A stretch of DNA of 64,000 nt from SIG435 sp045530725 (GTDB taxonomy: Bacteria; Bacillota; Clostridia; UMGS1810). Positions 33,945 through 42,246 of the stretch are shown one piece after another; positions within the stretch are counted from its first letter, which is position 1, and each line of letters starts with the position of its first letter. Location of the stretch: assembly GCA_045530725.1 (NCBI GenBank), contig JAZSCT010000028.1, positions 1-64,000 of the forward strand, given 5' to 3'. The position numbers and the translations under genes are program-made. The notes under the pieces were generated by a model, which did no database searches, was not told where the DNA came from, and saw only the letters and a list, made by a program, of their open reading frames with translations.

Positions 33945-34340
33945 CGAAAGGGTTCTGTAATAGCAAGGATTGTATCCATCCTCATAAGGATAAACCGTCA
34001 GGCATTCTTAAACACTTCTCATCTGTCGTATTTTCCGTGCCTTACAAAAGCAAAGAAATCCCTTATAAAAGATGACAAACTAAAATCTCTTATTTGTGAC
34101 ATTGAAAAAGAACACACATCAAAGCACGATGGTTATATGGAAATGATAAGTGCAAAAATCACAGAATTTTTTATAACCCTTGAGAGAAAGATTCACCTTG
34201 ACAATATGACTTATACAAAAATGGACAAAAATATGATAAAAGTCCTTGATTATATAGAAAACAACATTACAGAAAAAATCACCCTGTCCCATATGGCACA
34301 CCTTTACGGAATGACGGACAGAATATCTTCTGTGATATAA
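33945..34340 (+). pseudogene. Truncated AraC-family regulator remnant
   Basis: An open frame from 33945 to TAA 34338-34340. Its last 67 codons (from ATG 34137) include a helical linker and then DKNMIKVLDYIENNITEKIT plus LSHMAHLYGM, the beginning of an AraC helix-turn-helix. The frame stops there, so the recognition helix and second HTH are missing. Upstream, stops appear in every frame and only fragments of a ligand-binding domain can be guessed. I interpret this as a decayed gene truncated at both ends. The 860-bp gap between galT and tatD holds nothing else except the two hairpins listed. Confidence 0.55.
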
Positions 34341-34355
34341 TCATTTTAAAAACAG

Positions 34356-34389
34356 ACCCCCTGCCATCCTTATAGGGATTGCAGGGGGT
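34356..34389 (-). terminator. Terminator of metG-tatD
   Basis: Arms ACCCCCTGC (34356-34364) and GCAGGGGGT (34381-34389) with an inner ATCC/GGAT. The minus strand continues CTGTTTTT. Confidence 0.85.
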
Positions 34390-34396
34390 AATATTA

Positions 34397-35158
34397 TTAT
34401 CTGATTCCAAAAAGTTCTCTGGCATTCTCCATTGTAAGTTGTGCGATTTCCTCAACACTTACTCCTCTTAGTTCAGCCAGTTTCTCAGCAATATGGTGTA
34501 TATGAAGTGACGAATTTCTCTTACCTCTTACAGGCTCGGGAGAAAGATAGGGTGAGTCTGTCTCAATAAGGATTCTGTCATCAGGCACATATTTTGCCAC
34601 ATCAAGAATTCCCTTGGCATTCTTAAATGTCAAAGGTCCTGCAAAGGAAATATAATAGCCCAGATCAAGGGCAATCTTTGCAGTTTCCACACTTCCCGAG
34701 AAGCAATGGAGTACACCTTTCGGTACAGGATTTTCTCTTAAGATATTTACTGTATCCTCTGTAGCATCCCTCATATGGATGATAACAGGCATATTGATTT
34801 CATTTGCAAGTACAAGTTGACGTTCAAACCATTTTTTCTGTATATCTTTGGGAGAATAGTTGTAGTAGTAATCAAGTCCGATTTCTCCTATTGCAACTAC
34901 TTTTTCGTGCTCACAGAGTTTCTTCAGAGTATCTATATCTGATTCTGTCATATCCTTTACTTCGTGAGGATGCACACCCACAGAACAGTATGCAAAATCA
35001 TACTTTTCTGCAATATCTATGCATTTGTAACAGGAACGGATACTGTCTGCCACATTGACAAAGTTTGAAACATTGTTTTCCTTAAAGGAAGAGATAAGTT
35101 CATCTCTGTCGTACGCAAACTTCTCATCGTTGTAATGAGCGTGTGAGTCAAAAAACAC
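34397..35158 (-). CDS. tatD: TatD family DNase/hydrolase
   Basis: 253 residues, GTG start 2 bp after the metG stop. TIM-barrel metal ligands: FDSHAHYND at the N-terminus, Glu in VAIGEIGLDYYYNYS, His in MPVIIHMRDA, His in GVLHCFSGS and Asp in LIETDSPYLSP. Family members are metal-dependent 3'-5' nucleases; the metG-tatD pair is very common in Firmicutes (YabD). Tight spacing indicates co-translation with metG. Confidence 0.93.
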   Translation of the reverse strand: MFFDSHAHYNDEKFAYDRDELISSFKENNVSNFVNVADSIRSCYKCIDIAEKYDFAYCSVGVHPHEVKDMTESDIDTLKKLCEHEKVVAIGEIGLDYYYNYSPKDIQKKWFERQLVLANEINMPVIIHMRDATEDTVNILRENPVPKGVLHCFSGSVETAKIALDLGYYISFAGPLTFKNAKGILDVAKYVPDDRILIETDSPYLSPEPVRGKRNSSLHIHHIAEKLAELRGVSVEEIAQLTMENARELFGIR

Positions 35159-35160
35159 CT

Positions 35161-37107
35161 TTATCTCACCTCTGCTCCTGATTCTATCCCCAGATCATCG
35201 GGAGTAACAAGACTTATCTTGTCCCCTTCTCCTGCAGCAAGAATCATTCCTTCAGAAAGAACACCTCTAAGTTTGCAAGGCTTAAGGTTTGTAATAACCA
35301 CTACCTTTTTGCCAACCATTTCTTCAGGTGTATATGCCATAGCGATGCCTGATACAATCTGTCTTATTTCATCGCCTATTTTAATCTGTGACACAAGAAG
35401 TTTCTTTGCACCTTCTACAGGCTTACATTCAAGGACTTCTCCCACTTTCATCTGCACTTTACAGAAGTCGTCTATGGTGATTTCCTCTACTGTCTCTTCT
35501 TTACTTTCTTCCTTCTTTGCATTCTTTTGTGCTTCTTTTTTAGCCTGTTCCACTTCGGCTGTAATTTCTTTGAGTTTCTTTTCTTCGTCTATTCTTGCAA
35601 AGAGCGGTGTAGCCTGGCCTACCTTTGAACCTGAAGAGGTCTTTCCGAATTCATCAAGGGATTCGATAGTTTTGTATTCAGCATTTATCTGTGCAAAAAT
35701 CTTGTCGGATGTTTCAGGCATAAATGATGAAAGAAGTACACCAAGATATCTGATACCTTCTGTAAGATTGTAGAGGACAGTCTTAAGTCTTGGAAGTTTG
35801 TCCTCTTCTTTTGCAAGTGCCCATGGCATTGTTTCGTCAATGTATTTGTTGAGTCTTCTTGCAAGGTTTATGATAAGTTCAAGAGAATCTGCTACCTTGA
35901 ATTCTTCCATCTTTGAGATTACCTGATTTTTGGTCTCTATTGCACAATCAATAACTTCTTTATCAAGTTCATCAGTTACCCCTGCGTTTTCCACAACACC
36001 GTCAAAGTACTTATTACTCATTGCAACTGTACGGTTCACAAGGTTGCCGAGGGTGTTGGCAAGGTCTGCATTGAATCTTGAGATAAGTGTTTCATATGTG
36101 ATGGTGCCGTCCTGAGCAAAAGGCATTTCACGAAGCACATAATATCTTACTGCATCCACACCGAAATGACGCGCAAGGTCATCTGCATAGATAACATTGC
36201 CCAATGACTTACTCATCTTTGAATCACCGTTTAGAAGCCATGGATGACCGAATATCTTCTTTGGAAGAGGTTCACCCAGAGCCATAAGGATGATAGGCCA
36301 GTAAATGGTATGGAATCTAAGGATATCCTTACCTATAATATGCACATCTGCAGGCCAGTACTTCTTGTAAAGGTCTGATGAATTCTCTGTATCAAATCCA
36401 AGTGCTGTGATATAGTTTGAAAGCGCATCTATCCACACATACACAATGTGCTTTTCGTCGAACTCAACAGGAACGCCCCACTTGAATGTAGAACGGGACA
36501 CACAAAGGTCCTGAAGTCCGGGTTTTAAGAAATTATTTACCATTTCTTTTCTTCTTGATTCAGGGCTTATGAAATCGGGATTTTCTTCGATATGCTTCAT
36601 AAGTCTGTCCTGATATTTGCTCATTTTGAAGAAATATGCTTCTTCCTTTGCATTCTTAACTTCTCTTCCGCAGTCGGGGCATTTGCCATCTACAAGTTGC
36701 GAAGGAGTAAAGAATGATTCACAAGGCACACAGTAAGCACCTTCGTACTCACTTTTGTATATATCTCCCTGATCATAAAGTTTCTTGAATATCTTCTGAA
36801 CCTGTTTTTCGTGATAGTCGTCGGTTGTTCTTATAAACTTGTCATAACTTGTGTTCATAAGATTCCAGATATCTTTTATCTGTCCTGATACACCATCAAC
36901 ATACGCCTTCGGTTCAATACCGGCTTCTTTTGCAAGTTCTTCGATTTTCTGTCCGTGTTCGTCAGTACCTGTAAGGAAAAATACATCATCCCCCATAAGT
37001 CTTCTGAATCTTGCAATAGCATCGGTAAGAATAATCTCATAGGTATTGCCTATATGAGGTTTTCTCGAAGTATATGCGATAGCAGTTGTAATATAAAATT
37101 TACCCAT
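35161..37107 (-). CDS. metG: Methionyl-tRNA synthetase
   Basis: 648 residues from ATG 37107, 10 nt after AAAGGA; an upstream TTG/ATG is too close. It is a class I synthetase with PHIGNTYE (HIGH motif), a zinc-binding insert CVPCES...CPDCGRE, KMSKSLGNV (KMSKS), an anticodon-binding helical domain, and a C-terminal EMAPII/Trbp111-type tRNA-binding domain (about 545-648, with VGEVLECKPVEGAKKL) joined by a Lys/Glu-rich linker. It charges initiator and elongator tRNA-Met. No T-box leader was found; a normal promoter lies directly upstream. Confidence 0.96.
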   Translation of the reverse strand: MGKFYITTAIAYTSRKPHIGNTYEIILTDAIARFRRLMGDDVFFLTGTDEHGQKIEELAKEAGIEPKAYVDGVSGQIKDIWNLMNTSYDKFIRTTDDYHEKQVQKIFKKLYDQGDIYKSEYEGAYCVPCESFFTPSQLVDGKCPDCGREVKNAKEEAYFFKMSKYQDRLMKHIEENPDFISPESRRKEMVNNFLKPGLQDLCVSRSTFKWGVPVEFDEKHIVYVWIDALSNYITALGFDTENSSDLYKKYWPADVHIIGKDILRFHTIYWPIILMALGEPLPKKIFGHPWLLNGDSKMSKSLGNVIYADDLARHFGVDAVRYYVLREMPFAQDGTITYETLISRFNADLANTLGNLVNRTVAMSNKYFDGVVENAGVTDELDKEVIDCAIETKNQVISKMEEFKVADSLELIINLARRLNKYIDETMPWALAKEEDKLPRLKTVLYNLTEGIRYLGVLLSSFMPETSDKIFAQINAEYKTIESLDEFGKTSSGSKVGQATPLFARIDEEKKLKEITAEVEQAKKEAQKNAKKEESKEETVEEITIDDFCKVQMKVGEVLECKPVEGAKKLLVSQIKIGDEIRQIVSGIAMAYTPEEMVGKKVVVITNLKPCKLRGVLSEGMILAAGEGDKISLVTPDDLGIESGAEVR

Positions 37108-37144
37108 AGTTATCATTTCCTTTTATATATTATATACAGAGTGT

Positions 37145-37174
37145 ATTTTACCATTTTTATGTATATTTTGTCAA
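37145..37174 (-). promoter_or_regulatory. Promoter of metG-tatD
   Basis: Minus strand TTGACA (37169-37174), 18-bp spacer, TAAAAT (37145-37150). The -35 overlaps the spmB stop codon. Confidence 0.7.
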
Positions 37175-37707
37175 GAAAAAAACATACTCACCACCACCGC
37201 ACTTACCATTATCCCCACAAAGTCTGCAATAAGGGCACATTTTAAGGAATGGGAGATGTTTTTTATTCCCACACTTCCGAAATATACGGCTATTGTATAG
37301 AATGTGGTCTCGGTACTGCCCATTATCACCGATACCAGTCTTCCAATGTAAGAATCAGGACCGTAACGTGTGAACAAGTCCGTACAAAGTGCCAGAGATC
37401 CCCCGCCCGACACAGGCCGCATAATGGCAAAGGGCACTATCTCGTCAGGAATCCTTAAGAATTTTGCAACGGGGTTTAAAAGACCTGTCAGAATATCCAT
37501 TGCTCCCGACACCCGAAACATACTTATACCTATCATAATGGAAAGCATAGGTCCGAATACATTTATAATGGTTTTGAGCCCTTCTGCCACTCCCTGAGAG
37601 AAGGCATTATAGATATTCACTCTTTTTATAAGTCCCGAAATAATTATACCTGCTATCATCAATGGAATCGCATAGTCAGATATACGATTTATCATATTAT
37701 TCCTCAT
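37171..37707 (-). CDS. spmB: Spore maturation protein B
   Basis: 178 residues. The ATG at 37707 overlaps the spmA stop (ATGA); a second ATG four codons on has a better GAGG spacing. It is a membrane protein with several helices and the nucleoside-recognition (Gate) domain core FGPMLSIMIGISMFRVSGA and MRPVSGGGSLALCTDLF. SpmA and SpmB are needed for full spore core dehydration in Bacillus and Clostridium. It has no terminator before metG, so some transcription may continue. Confidence 0.9.
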   Translation of the reverse strand: MRNNMINRISDYAIPLMIAGIIISGLIKRVNIYNAFSQGVAEGLKTIINVFGPMLSIMIGISMFRVSGAMDILTGLLNPVAKFLRIPDEIVPFAIMRPVSGGGSLALCTDLFTRYGPDSYIGRLVSVIMGSTETTFYTIAVYFGSVGIKNISHSLKCALIADFVGIMVSAVVVSMFFS

Positions 37708-38300
37708 TTCCCTTTTTTGATTACATTATTCCGCCTTCCGAAGTATGCGGTCACCGTTATGGCAATAATTGCGGTAATAACAGAAGAAATCCACACAGGA
37801 AGGATGATTTCCGAAGGATTTTCGGATCCGAAAGAAGACCTTAAGGCAATAAGAGTGGATGGGATAAGTTGTATGGAGGCAGTATTGAGCACCACAAGCA
37901 TACACATTTCGTTGGTGGCGGTTTTTGGGTGAGGATTGGACTTATCGAGCATTTCCATCGCCTTTATCCCCAGAGGCGTTGCCGCATTTCCAAGGCCCAG
38001 GATATTTGCAACTATATTCATAGATATTGCCTTCTGTGCAGGCGAGTCCTTCTTAACTTTCGGAAAAATAATTCTTGTAACGGGAGATATAAATCTTGAA
38101 AATATGCTGATAAGCCCCGACATTTCCGCAATCTTTATAAGTCCCATCCACATACACATCACACCGAGAAATCCAACTATTGTTTCCACCGCCTGATTTG
38201 CCCCAAGGAAGGCGGCATTCACCGTCTGCTCCACATTACCTTTAAACACAGACACAATCACAGATGAAATTATCATAAACGCCCATATGTATCCTATCAA
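37704..38300 (-). CDS. spmA: Spore maturation protein A
   Basis: 198 residues from TTG 38300, 8 nt after AAGGAG; the GTG 9 bp earlier lies inside that Shine-Dalgarno. It is a membrane protein with a Gate domain (MCMWMGLIKIAEMSGLISIF), then IVANILGLGNAATPLGIKAM and the SIQLIPSTLIALRSSFGSENP segment typical of SpmA. It works with SpmB in spore heat resistance. It is transcribed divergently from the AbrB-like gene. Sporulation-sigma control is expected, but I could not identify the promoter with confidence. Confidence 0.9.
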   Translation of the reverse strand: MIGYIWAFMIISSVIVSVFKGNVEQTVNAAFLGANQAVETIVGFLGVMCMWMGLIKIAEMSGLISIFSRFISPVTRIIFPKVKKDSPAQKAISMNIVANILGLGNAATPLGIKAMEMLDKSNPHPKTATNEMCMLVVLNTASIQLIPSTLIALRSSFGSENPSEIILPVWISSVITAIIAITVTAYFGRRNNVIKKGK

Positions 38301-38362
38301 CTTTTTCACTCCTTAAATTCTCATAAAATAATTACATATTGTTTACAAAACATTTATTTATA

Positions 38363-38391
38363 TTGACTTTAAACGAATTATAGTATATCGT
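38363..38391 (+). promoter_or_regulatory. Possible promoter of the AbrB-like gene
   Basis: TTGACT (38363-38368), 17-bp spacer, TATCGT (38386-38391). The -10 is weak. Confidence 0.35.
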
Positions 38392-38451
38392 TGTGATGAG
38401 CAATATCAAACAAAATATATACATTATACACTATGCTTAAAGGAGAAGAAA

Positions 38452-38700
38452 ATGCTTAAATCTACGGGAATAGTACGAAAACTTGACGAACTGGGAAGAA
38501 TAACCCTCCCTATTGAACTCAGAAAAAACCTTAACATCAAAGAAAAAGACGGTCTTGAAATATTTGTGGAAGCAGACACAATTATTCTGAAAAAATACGA
38601 ACCGTCATGTATTTTCTGCGGAAATGCCCGTAATGTAACTACTTACAAAGAAAAAAATATCTGTCCAGACTGCTTAAGTCAACTTAAGGATATGCAGTAA
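38452..38700 (+). CDS. AbrB/SpoVT-type transition-state regulator
   Basis: 82 residues, AAAGGAGAAGAA before ATG. The first 50 residues are an AbrB swapped-hairpin domain: STGIVRKLDELGRITLPIEL, then a KDGLEIFVEADTIIL strand set. The C-terminal part has two C-x2-C pairs (CIFCGN and CPDCLS), a zinc-ribbon-like tail found in many clostridial AbrB proteins. It should bind DNA as an oligomer and control growth-phase or sporulation genes. Its position divergent from spmA-spmB is suggestive only. Confidence 0.9.
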   Translation: MLKSTGIVRKLDELGRITLPIELRKNLNIKEKDGLEIFVEADTIILKKYEPSCIFCGNARNVTTYKEKNICPDCLSQLKDMQ

Positions 38701-38753
38701 ATCACAAGAGATTCACCGGTTTTTAAGGTGCATACATGAAGAGAAAAAAATAC

Positions 38754-38783
38754 TTGCAAATTTTTCCTGTTTTGTGATATAAT
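38754..38783 (+). promoter_or_regulatory. Promoter of yajC
   Basis: TTGCAA (38754-38759), 18-bp spacer, TATAAT (38778-38783). Confidence 0.65.
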
Positions 38784-38819
38784 AACTAACAGTACATTAT
38801 TAATATGGAGGTAACCAAA

Positions 38820-39098
38820 ATGGGTCAGTATTATCCGATAGTTATGATGATCGTTCTTTTTGCGGTGATGTATTTCATGATGATCCGTCCCCAGAAGAAG
38901 AAAGAAAAACTTGTTCAGGAAATGCTCGCAGCATTGGTTGTAGGTGACAAAATTCTTACAATCGGCGGTATCTGCGGAAAGATCGTTTCCATCAAAGATG
39001 ACGACCTCGTTATCGAAACAGGTTCTCTCGGTGAACCATCTCAGATAAAAATCAAAAGATGGGCAATCAGAGAAGTTACAAAGCCTGCTGACGAATAA
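38820..39098 (+). CDS. yajC: Preprotein translocase accessory subunit YajC
   Basis: 92 residues from ATG 38820 (GGAGG 8 nt upstream). A single N-terminal transmembrane helix contains FAVMYFMMIRPQKKKEK, the YajC signature, followed by a small beta domain VGDKILTIGGICGKIVSI. It associates with SecDF at the translocon. It is separated from secD by one small membrane-protein gene, an order common in Clostridia. Confidence 0.93.
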   Translation: MGQYYPIVMMIVLFAVMYFMMIRPQKKKEKLVQEMLAALVVGDKILTIGGICGKIVSIKDDDLVIETGSLGEPSQIKIKRWAIREVTKPADE

Positions 39099-39163
39099 TA
39101 TTTGTAATCAAATGCCTTCTTTCGGAATAGTCTTTATTAAGATTATTTTTGGAGGAAGGCATT

Positions 39164-39583
39164 ATGATTTGTAAGGAAAGAAATCCATACGAAAAAACTG
39201 AAACAAATGTTTTTTTAAGGCTTATCAGATCACTTTGTTTCACTATGGTAATATCAATATTATTTATATTTGCGATTTCTATGATTGTTACATATACCAA
39301 TATATCCGACAGTATAGTCAGCTCATCGGTAAACATACTGCGGCTTATATCCATCCTTCTCTGTTCGGTTATATTTACCTTCGGTCAGAAAACAAGAGGA
39401 TGGCTGAAGGGTCTTATATCAGGAGGATTGTTCTGTGTGGTGCTTTATCTTGCGGGTTTTGTATTTATCGATGAGTATTCTCACCTTTCAAACCCCATAA
39501 GGCTCTTTACGGAAGGGATACTTCTTGGAATGACAGGCGGAATTATAGGTATAAACCTTAAATCCCCGCATAAAACTAAGTAA
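39164..39583 (+). CDS. TIGR04086-type membrane protein
   Basis: 139 residues from ATG 39164 with GGAGG 8 nt upstream. Four hydrophobic helices are seen (about 22-46, 60-76, 83-103, 112-133), with the short loop GQKTRGWLKGLISGG. The position between yajC and secD and the size fit the TIGR04086 family (YrzE-like). The function is unknown; the neighbourhood links it to membrane protein export or to the neighbouring peptide-maturation genes of other Clostridia. Confidence 0.75.
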   Translation: MICKERNPYEKTETNVFLRLIRSLCFTMVISILFIFAISMIVTYTNISDSIVSSSVNILRLISILLCSVIFTFGQKTRGWLKGLISGGLFCVVLYLAGFVFIDEYSHLSNPIRLFTEGILLGMTGGIIGINLKSPHKTK

Positions 39584-39588
39584 ATCAG

Positions 39589-39623
39589 GATGGAAAATTC
39601 ATATACGAATTTTCCATCTTTTT
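39589..39623 (+). terminator. Terminator after the TIGR04086 gene
   Basis: Arms GATGGAAAATTC (39589-39600) and GAATTTTCCATC (39607-39618), then a T-run. Confidence 0.85.
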
Positions 39624-39692
39624 AATTTAAAAACAGGTACATAAGATATAAATATTTTTTCAAAAAAATAATGACAAATTTCTTATTTTTTG

Positions 39693-39721
39693 TTGACTTA
39701 AAGGGGATTTGGATATATAAT
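39693..39721 (+). promoter_or_regulatory. Promoter of secD-secF
   Basis: TTGACT (39693-39698), 17-bp spacer, TATAAT (39716-39721). Confidence 0.75.
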
Positions 39722-39756
39722 ACACTTATGTATGTCTTACAAGGAGGAAAAAGCAA

Positions 39757-41058
39757 ATGAAATCAAAAAGCATAGCAAAATTTTTAATTGCTATCATCGT
39801 CATCGCTGCATTGGCAATATGTGCATTCGGTGTTGATCTTGGCAGTTATCGAATTGCAGGTGTTATGGATGAAGAGTCCGGCATCAGAAAGGGTATGGAC
39901 CTTGCAGGCGGTTCTGCAATCGTGTTCGAACCTGTTGATGATAACGGCAATCCAGTAACAGATGTTTCAAGCGAAGACTTGAGCACTATCGAAAGCGTAT
40001 TAAGAGCAAGACTTGACAGTCAGAATCTTACAGAAGCAACCACCCAGAAACAGGGTGACAACAGAGTGAGAGTTGAGATGCCGTCAGTACTTAACCCTCA
40101 GGATGCTATTGAACTCTTGGGCACAACTGCAAAACTTACATTCCGTGCTCCAAACGGTGCAATCATCATGGAAGGTGCTACAGATGTGAAGACTGCAGAT
40201 GCATTGTTCGGTCAGGTATCTGAACAGGGCGGTCAGCAGCACTATGTATCTCTGGAACTCACAAAAGAAGGTCAGGGCAAATTTGCAGAAGCAACAGGTC
40301 AGCTTTGCACAATGCCTGAAGGAGAAAACTTCATCTCTATTTTCCTTGATGAAATCGAAATCTCAAGACCAAGAGTACAGGAAAGAATCGACAGCGAAAC
40401 TTGTGTTATCACAGGCGACTTCGATGCAACTTCAGCAGGTACATTGGCAAGCCAGATCAAATCAGGTCAACTTCCATACAAACTTAATGTAATCGAATCA
40501 AGAACTGTTGGTGCTACTCTCGGTGACGAAGCACTCAACAAGAGTTTGCAGGCTGCACTTATCGCACTTATCCTCGTAATGCTCTTTATGATCATCATCT
40601 ACAGAATGTGCGGACTTATGGCAAGTGTTGCATTGGTAGCATATACTGCACTCGTTGCATGGGTACTTGCAATCTTCAGAGTAAACCTTACTCTCCCCGG
40701 TATCGCAGGTATCATCCTTACAATCGGTACTGCAGTTGACGCAAACGTAGTTATATTTGAAAGAATCAAAGATGAATTAAGAATCGGAAAGACACTTCGT
40801 GCTTCCGTTGATGCAGGCTTTAACAAAGCCCTCACAGCAATCATCGATGCAAACGTTACCACATTGATTGCTGCAGCAGTTCTCTTCTTCTTCGGTACAG
40901 GTTCAATCGTTGGTTTTGCAATCACATTGTTTATCGGTACTGTAGTAAGTATGTTTACTGCAATCTTCGTAACCAAATTCCTTTTGAAACAACTTGCTGG
41001 ATTTGGTATCAGAAATCCAAAATTATATTGTGCAATGTGTAAAGGAGGTCAGCAATAA
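39757..41058 (+). CDS. secD: Protein translocase subunit SecD
   Basis: 433 residues, AAGGAGGAAAAAGCAA before ATG. TM1 is at the N-terminus, then the P1 region starting with KGMDLAGGSAIVFEP (D-L-x-G-G motif), followed by a five-helix RND-type membrane bundle with GIILTIGTAVDANVVIFERIKDELR and TLFIGTVVSMFTAIFVTKFLL. With SecF it uses the proton gradient to pull exported proteins out of the translocon. It is shorter than E. coli SecD, as is usual for Firmicutes. The stop overlaps the secF start by 1 nt (TAATG), so translation is coupled. Confidence 0.95.
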   Translation: MKSKSIAKFLIAIIVIAALAICAFGVDLGSYRIAGVMDEESGIRKGMDLAGGSAIVFEPVDDNGNPVTDVSSEDLSTIESVLRARLDSQNLTEATTQKQGDNRVRVEMPSVLNPQDAIELLGTTAKLTFRAPNGAIIMEGATDVKTADALFGQVSEQGGQQHYVSLELTKEGQGKFAEATGQLCTMPEGENFISIFLDEIEISRPRVQERIDSETCVITGDFDATSAGTLASQIKSGQLPYKLNVIESRTVGATLGDEALNKSLQAALIALILVMLFMIIIYRMCGLMASVALVAYTALVAWVLAIFRVNLTLPGIAGIILTIGTAVDANVVIFERIKDELRIGKTLRASVDAGFNKALTAIIDANVTTLIAAAVLFFFGTGSIVGFAITLFIGTVVSMFTAIFVTKFLLKQLAGFGIRNPKLYCAMCKGGQQ

Positions 41059-42110
41059 TGTTTAGTTATACAAATAAGAAGAAAATATTCTTCACTATCC
41101 CAGCAATCATAATTATCGTGGGCATTATCTGCTTCTCCATTTTTGGCGGATTTAACACAGACATCGACTTCACAGGCGGTTACACTATGGCTGTAGATGT
41201 AATTGTTGAAGCAGACAAAATAGACGACGGCACAGTAGTGAAAGAAGAAGTAAAAGACGAAACAGAAAACTCTGAAGAAACAACAGAAGAAACTGAAGAA
41301 GAAGTAATTGATGTACAACAGGCTATTCCTCAGACACAAAATGCTTTTGAAACAGGTTCTGAGGCAGAAGGCGTTGTTACATCAGAAAAGACTCCACTTC
41401 TCAAATCTTATACATTTAACGAAAATGAAGTAAGAGAAGTTTTGAGCACAGTTGAAGGCGTGAAGGTTTCAGGTGTACAGAGCAGTGAAGGCGGATTCCT
41501 TCTTAAGATGAACGAACTTGACCGTGAAACTGCGGACAAAGTAAAAACTGCTCTTGCAGACAAATTCGGTCAGATCAGAATCACAAGTGAAGAAAAGGTT
41601 GCAGCATCTATGGGTTCTGAACTCTGGGGCAAATCCCTTATCGCAATCATCATCGCTATCATCCTTATGCTTGTGTATATCACAATAAGATTTGAACTTT
41701 TGTCAGGTTTGTCAGCAATCGTGGCATTGGCTCACGATGTGCTTATCATCCTTTCAATCTATGCTATATTCCAGCTTCCGGTAAATACTTCATTTATCGC
41801 TGCTGTTCTTACAATTCTCGGTTATTCTATCAACGCTACAATCGTTATCTTTGACAGAGTAAGAGAAAACAGAAAGTTTGATAAGAAACTTACATTCGCA
41901 GAAACTGTTGATAAGAGTATCGCACAGTCTATGACAAGAAGTATCAACACTTCCCTTACAACACTTATCACAATCGGTATGGTTTATATCCTGGGTGTAG
42001 AAAGTGTTAAACAGTTCGCACTTCCAATCATCATTGGTATAGTTTGCGGAACATATTCTTCTATCTTCGTTGCAGGTCCATTCTGGGCTATGATCAAAGG
42101 CGATAAATAA
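41058..42110 (+). CDS. secF: Protein translocase subunit SecF with acidic insertion
   Basis: 350 residues, AAAGGAGG before ATG. TM1 about 10-30, TDIDFTGGYTMAVDV (D-F-x-G-G motif), then an unusual insertion, then the rest of the extracytoplasmic domain from about residue 118 (FNENEVREVLSTVEGV), and the RND membrane bundle with LGYSINATIVIFDRVRENR. The insertion covers about residues 52-116 and is rich in Glu, Asp, Thr and Ser (61-86 especially). The same interval is only about ten residues in ordinary SecF. It may be a flexible extracellular linker. The rest of the protein is well conserved. Confidence 0.93.
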   Translation: MFSYTNKKKIFFTIPAIIIIVGIICFSIFGGFNTDIDFTGGYTMAVDVIVEADKIDDGTVVKEEVKDETENSEETTEETEEEVIDVQQAIPQTQNAFETGSEAEGVVTSEKTPLLKSYTFNENEVREVLSTVEGVKVSGVQSSEGGFLLKMNELDRETADKVKTALADKFGQIRITSEEKVAASMGSELWGKSLIAIIIAIILMLVYITIRFELLSGLSAIVALAHDVLIILSIYAIFQLPVNTSFIAAVLTILGYSINATIVIFDRVRENRKFDKKLTFAETVDKSIAQSMTRSINTSLTTLITIGMVYILGVESVKQFALPIIIGIVCGTYSSIFVAGPFWAMIKGDK

Positions 42111-42130
42111 GAATATAACGAATAAAGTTA

Positions 42131-42162
42131 AATCCCTCTGTGAGTGTCACAGAGGGATTTTT
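42131..42162 (+). terminator. Terminator of secDF
   Basis: 13-bp arms AATCCCTCTGTGA (42131-42143) and TCACAGAGGGATT (42147-42159), then a T-run. Confidence 0.9.
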
Positions 42163-42197
42163 GTATGTATATTATAAGTATATATGATATCCAGAAG

Positions 42198-42229
42198 AAA
42201 AGACTGCAGAAATATTTCTGCAGTCTTTT
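42198..42229 (-). terminator. Bidirectional terminator between secF and lysS
   Basis: 15-bp arms AAAAGACTGCAGAAA (42198-42212) and TTTCTGCAGTCTTTT (42215-42229). The symmetric A/T ends suit both convergent transcripts. Confidence 0.85.
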
Positions 42230-42246
42230 TAAAAATTTACTTTTAA

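Noticed and set aside
37107..37170. T-box or S-box leader for metG
   Set aside because: The gap is about 60 nt, too short for either riboswitch, and neither the T-box motif nor SAM-aptamer features are present.
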